A stretch of 64,000 nt of DNA, taken from the NCBI RefSeq assembly GCF_014042345.1, contig NZ_JACEZT010000004.1, positions 62,001-126,000 of the forward strand, written 5' to 3'. How positions within the stretch are numbered: the stretch's first letter is position 1; each line of letters opens with the position of its first letter. The translations under genes and the position numbers were made by a program. Under the pieces are notes generated by a model. The model was not told where the DNA came from. It was given only the letters and a program-made list of their open reading frames with translations, and searched no databases. This document shows positions 61,520 through 64,000 of the stretch, piece after piece. The stretch comes from Rugamonas brunnea (lineage in GTDB: Bacteria; Pseudomonadota; Gammaproteobacteria; Burkholderiales; Burkholderiaceae_D).

Positions 61520-62613
61520 AACAGTTCTCCTTCGATATAAACGGCTTTGAGATTCAGGTCGCGGTCGAGCACCACCATGTCGGCCCAGGCGCCGGGCGCC
61601 AGCCGGCCCCGTTCCTGCAGGCCCAGGTAGTCGGCCGCGTAGGTGGACACGCGGGCCGAGGCATCGGCCAGATCCAGCCCCAGTCCCACCAGGTTGCGCA
61701 GCGCCTGGTCCATGGTGAGGGTGCTGCCGGCCAGCGTGCCGTCGGGCAGGCGCACGCCACCCATGCACTTTTGCACCGTGTGCCGGCCCAGCATGTACTC
61801 GCCGTCCGGCATGCCGGTGGCGGCTGTGGAATCGGTCACGCAGTACAGGTGGGGGATGGCGCGCAGCGCCACCTTGATGGCGCCCGGATGCACGTGCAGC
61901 AGGTCGGGGATCAGTTCCGCATATTGGGCGTGCGCCAGCGCTGCGCCCACCATGCCGGGCTCGCGGTGGTGCAGGCCGCTCATGGCGTTGAACAAATGGG
62001 TGAAACCGGCCGCGCCATGTTCCAGCGCGGCCACGCCGTCCTCATAGGAACCGAGCGTGTGGCCGATCTGCACGCGCATGCCGGCGTCGGCCAGTTCGCG
62101 CACCAGCTGCAAATGGCCGGCGATTTCCGGCGCCACCGTGATCAGCTTGAGCGGGGCGAAGGTGGCCAGCCGCTGCACGTCGGCCAGCTTGGCGGCGCGC
62201 GCGAAGTTGGGCTGGGCGCCGAGCTTGCCGGAGTTGATGTACGGGCCTTCCAGGTGCGCGCCCAGCACGCGCGCGCAGCCGGGACGGCGGTTGGCGCAGG
62301 CCTCGCCGATGGCCTTCAACGCCAGGTCGATGTCTTCCGGCGGCGCTGTCATGGTGGTGGCCAGCAGGCTGGTGGTGCCGTGTTTGGCGTGGATGGCGGC
62401 GATGGCGTGGACGGCGTCGCCGCCTTCCATCACATCCTTGCCGGCGCCGCCGTGCACGTGCAGGTCGATAAAGCCGGGGATGACGTAATCGTCGCCGTTG
62501 GTGGCCGGATCGGTGGAGGCGCCGTGGATGGCGCCGATACGGTCCGAGAACGCGATCTCGCCGCGGACCCAGCCCGCCGAGGTCAGGATATTGCCTTTGA
62601 TTGCACCGCTCAT
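61516..62613 (-). CDS. nagA: N-acetylglucosamine-6-phosphate deacetylase
   Basis: This 365-residue amidohydrolase converts GlcNAc-6-P to GlcN-6-P and acetate. Metal and catalytic residues are seen: HVHG (52-55), E122 in AHLEGPYI, H185 in QIGHT, H206 in FTHLFNAM, and the catalytic D261 in VTDSTAATG. Length is normal. It overlaps both neighbours (ATGA with the regulator gene upstream, GTGA with the deaminase gene downstream). Confidence 0.96.
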   Translation of the reverse strand: MSGAIKGNILTSAGWVRGEIAFSDRIGAIHGASTDPATNGDDYVIPGFIDLHVHGGAGKDVMEGGDAVHAIAAIHAKHGTTSLLATTMTAPPEDIDLALKAIGEACANRRPGCARVLGAHLEGPYINSGKLGAQPNFARAAKLADVQRLATFAPLKLITVAPEIAGHLQLVRELADAGMRVQIGHTLGSYEDGVAALEHGAAGFTHLFNAMSGLHHREPGMVGAALAHAQYAELIPDLLHVHPGAIKVALRAIPHLYCVTDSTAATGMPDGEYMLGRHTVQKCMGGVRLPDGTLAGSTLTMDQALRNLVGLGLDLADASARVSTYAADYLGLQERGRLAPGAWADMVVLDRDLNLKAVYIEGELL

Positions 62614-63344
62614 CTGCGTGACTCCGCTACGAATTCATAATAGTCGCTCCGGCAGAACGAGTGGGTCAGTTCCACCGCGTTGCCGTTGTCGAGATAACTG
62701 ACGCGGGTGATGTGCAGCATGGCGGCACCCGCGGGAATGTTGGCCAGGCGCGCCTGCTCGGCGTTGGCGTTGACGGCACGGATGTGCTGCAACGCGCGCA
62801 TCGGCACCGCGCCATTGGCTTCCAGGTAGCCGTACAGCGAATCCGTCACACTGTGCGGATTGGGCATGTAGGCGGCCGGGATGGTGGTCGTTTCGATCGC
62901 CATCACCACGTCGTCGGCCGTGCGCAAGCGCTTCAGGCGCGCCACCGGCATGTTGGGCGACAGCCCCAGCGACAGCAGTTCCTGCGGCGAGGCCACGCCG
63001 ATGTCGCGCTGCAGCCAGCGCGAGCCGGCCGTGAAGCCGCGCTGGCTCAGTTCTTCGGAAAAGCTCGTCAGGCGCGACAGCGGCTGCTCCAGCTTGGGCG
63101 TGATGTAGGTGCCCGAGCCGCGCTTGCGGGTCAGCATGCCGCGTTCGCACAGCATGTCGATCGCCTTGCGCGCGGTGACGCGCGAGATGGTCAGCATCTC
63201 CGACAGCACGCGCTCGGACGGCAGCGCCTCGTTGGCGCGCCAGTCGCCGCTGGCGATACCGTCGGACAGCTTGTTGGCCAACTGCATATAGAGCGGGGTG
63301 TCGCTGCTGGCGTCGGGCCGGAAATCGCTCAACTGTGCTAGCAC
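62610..63344 (-). CDS. GntR/HutC-family regulator within the nag operon (NagQ/NagR-like)
   Basis: This 244-residue protein has a winged-helix domain (PLYMQLANKLSDGIASGDWRANEALPSERVLSEMLTISRVTARKAIDMLCERGML) and a UTRA domain (LTSFSEELSQRGFTAGSRWLQRD ... ELTHSFCRSDYYEFVAES). It probably senses GlcNAc-6-P and represses the operon. The start is GTG 63344, three bases after the kinase stop codon with GGAG inside the kinase end, so it is coupled. It shares regulator type and key motif with the protein at 45889-46629. Confidence 0.93.
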   Translation of the reverse strand: MLAQLSDFRPDASSDTPLYMQLANKLSDGIASGDWRANEALPSERVLSEMLTISRVTARKAIDMLCERGMLTRKRGSGTYITPKLEQPLSRLTSFSEELSQRGFTAGSRWLQRDIGVASPQELLSLGLSPNMPVARLKRLRTADDVVMAIETTTIPAAYMPNPHSVTDSLYGYLEANGAVPMRALQHIRAVNANAEQARLANIPAGAAMLHITRVSYLDNGNAVELTHSFCRSDYYEFVAESRR

Positions 63345-63347
63345 TGG

Positions 63348-64000
63348 CTACTCCTTCCCCGATTGTTGGATCAGCCGCAGCGCGCCGGCGGCGGAATCGC
63401 CTTGCGCCGGCACCACGCGCGCCAGCAAGGCTGGCGGCAGGTAAGGGCGCAATGGCGCGGCCAAGCCACCGCACAGGGCGACCGGCAGGCTGGCGCTGGC
63501 GTCGAGCGCATGCGCGATCAGGTCCACCTGGCGGCCCGCTTCAAGCAGGATGGCGCGCGCGGTGGGATCGGCGTCGGCGCTGGCATCGGCGTACTGCAGC
63601 ACCAGCCGCGCCAGTTGCGCGTATTGGGTTTGCGTGGCGTTGGCCAGCCAGACCTGGATCGCGTCACGCGTGCCGCCGCAGGCGTCGATGACGGCGCTGG
63701 CGAACGGGCTGCCGGTGGCGCGGCCATCGACCACTTGCTGGATATGGTTCACGGCGCGCAAGCCGATCCATGCGCCGCCCGCTTCATCGCCGGAGGGGAA
63801 GCCCCAGCCGCCCACTTCATAGCGGCTGCCGTCGGCCAGCATCACTTCGCCCACGCTGCCGGTGCCGAGCGCAATGATGGCGCCCGGCTGGCCCCGGTGG
63901 GCGCCCAGCAGCGTGGTGCCGGCGTCCGTCTCCAGCGCGACCCTGGCGTAGCCGGGATTGGCGGCCACAAATTCAGCCGCCCATTGCTTGTTGTGGACCC
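63348..64000 (-). CDS. nagK: N-acetylglucosamine kinase, BadF/BcrA ATPase type, partial
   Basis: The C-terminal 217 residues are visible; the gene continues beyond the window end (the frame is open to base 64000, reading HNKQWAAEFVAANPGYARV). Features of the BadF/BadG/BcrA/BcrD ATPase family are present: ETDAGTTLLGAHRGQPGAIIALGTGSVGEVML (phosphate 2 region), GGWGFPSGDEAGGAWIG and VALCGGLAAPLRPYL. Such proteins phosphorylate GlcNAc or GlcN. It is the first nag-operon gene in view; the promoter is outside the window. Confidence 0.87.
   Translation of the reverse strand, partial: VHNKQWAAEFVAANPGYARVALETDAGTTLLGAHRGQPGAIIALGTGSVGEVMLADGSRYEVGGWGFPSGDEAGGAWIGLRAVNHIQQVVDGRATGSPFASAVIDACGGTRDAIQVWLANATQTQYAQLARLVLQYADASADADPTARAILLEAGRQVDLIAHALDASASLPVALCGGLAAPLRPYLPPALLARVVPAQGDSAAGALRLIQQSGKE

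Overview
The window is high-GC (roughly two thirds G+C by eye), densely coded bacterial chromosome. The rpsP-rimM-trmD-rplS order, glnS, alaS, etfBA with a 596-residue acyl-CoA dehydrogenase, a CobD/CbiB-type protein next to a CoA-type Nudix hydrolase, and a DUF3579 protein all point to a betaproteobacterium, most likely Oxalobacteraceae (Massilia / Duganella / Janthinobacterium-like). That placement is by recognition only; no search was run. No rRNA, tRNA, CRISPR array, prophage or insertion sequence was recognised.

Layout. 1-7.8 kb: end of a DUF5610 gene, a cNMP-domain diguanylate cyclase, a BtuF-like binding protein, a HPF/RaiA-type protein, a DUF1345 membrane protein, a 2Fe-2S/FAD reductase divergent (12 bp) from an SDR-type epimerase, and a vanadium-haloperoxidase-like lipoprotein. 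7.8-12.4 kb is accessory: small unknown proteins, a Cro-like DNA-binding protein, a GRDP-like protein with a 14-copy AYSGA repeat tail and a perfect FNR-type box upstream, and an orphan CHASE histidine kinase. 12.5-17.2 kb: glnS and, divergently, a four-gene operon of a J-domain protein with three proteins I cannot identify. 17.2-23.2 kb: LysR/MFS pair, a DUF1223 protein, a VapBC toxin-antitoxin module with paired operator-like palindromes, and a GDPD phosphodiesterase. 23.3-30.2 kb: alaS, a TusA-like protein and the fatty-acid/amino-acid oxidation unit etfB-etfA-acyl-CoA dehydrogenase. 30.2-37.6 kb: an Lnt-like protein with a 300-residue extra C-terminal part, SGNH hydrolase, metallophosphoesterase, TsdA-like dihaem cytochrome and small envelope proteins. 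37.7-45.8 kb: ribosomal/tRNA-modification operon, Nudix, CobD-like, CBS and an M16 peptidase.

45.9-64.0 kb is an N-acetylglucosamine / chitin-oligosaccharide utilisation region. A tightly coupled minus-strand operon (start outside the window) runs: GlcNAc kinase (partial), GntR regulator, nagA, SIS-type GlcN-6-P deaminase, ABC binding protein, two permeases, a two-domain GH3 NagZ-type hexosaminidase, an AmpG-like MFS permease and an MsmK/UgpC-type ATPase. Next to it lie a TonB-dependent receptor divergent from a second, paralogous GntR regulator, a secreted GH18 protein and a DUF1624/HGSNAT-like membrane acetyltransferase. The implied flow is: GH18 cleavage outside or in the periplasm, TonB uptake across the outer membrane, ABC/MFS import, NagZ hydrolysis, then NagK, NagA and deaminase to fructose-6-phosphate.

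Three long, nearly perfect palindromes sharing GGGTC-rich ends (1614-1670, 17185-17210, 45817-45876) look like one dispersed intergenic repeat family. The strongest candidates for undescribed biology are the J-domain operon (14623-17150) and the AYSGA-repeat protein (9273-10172).
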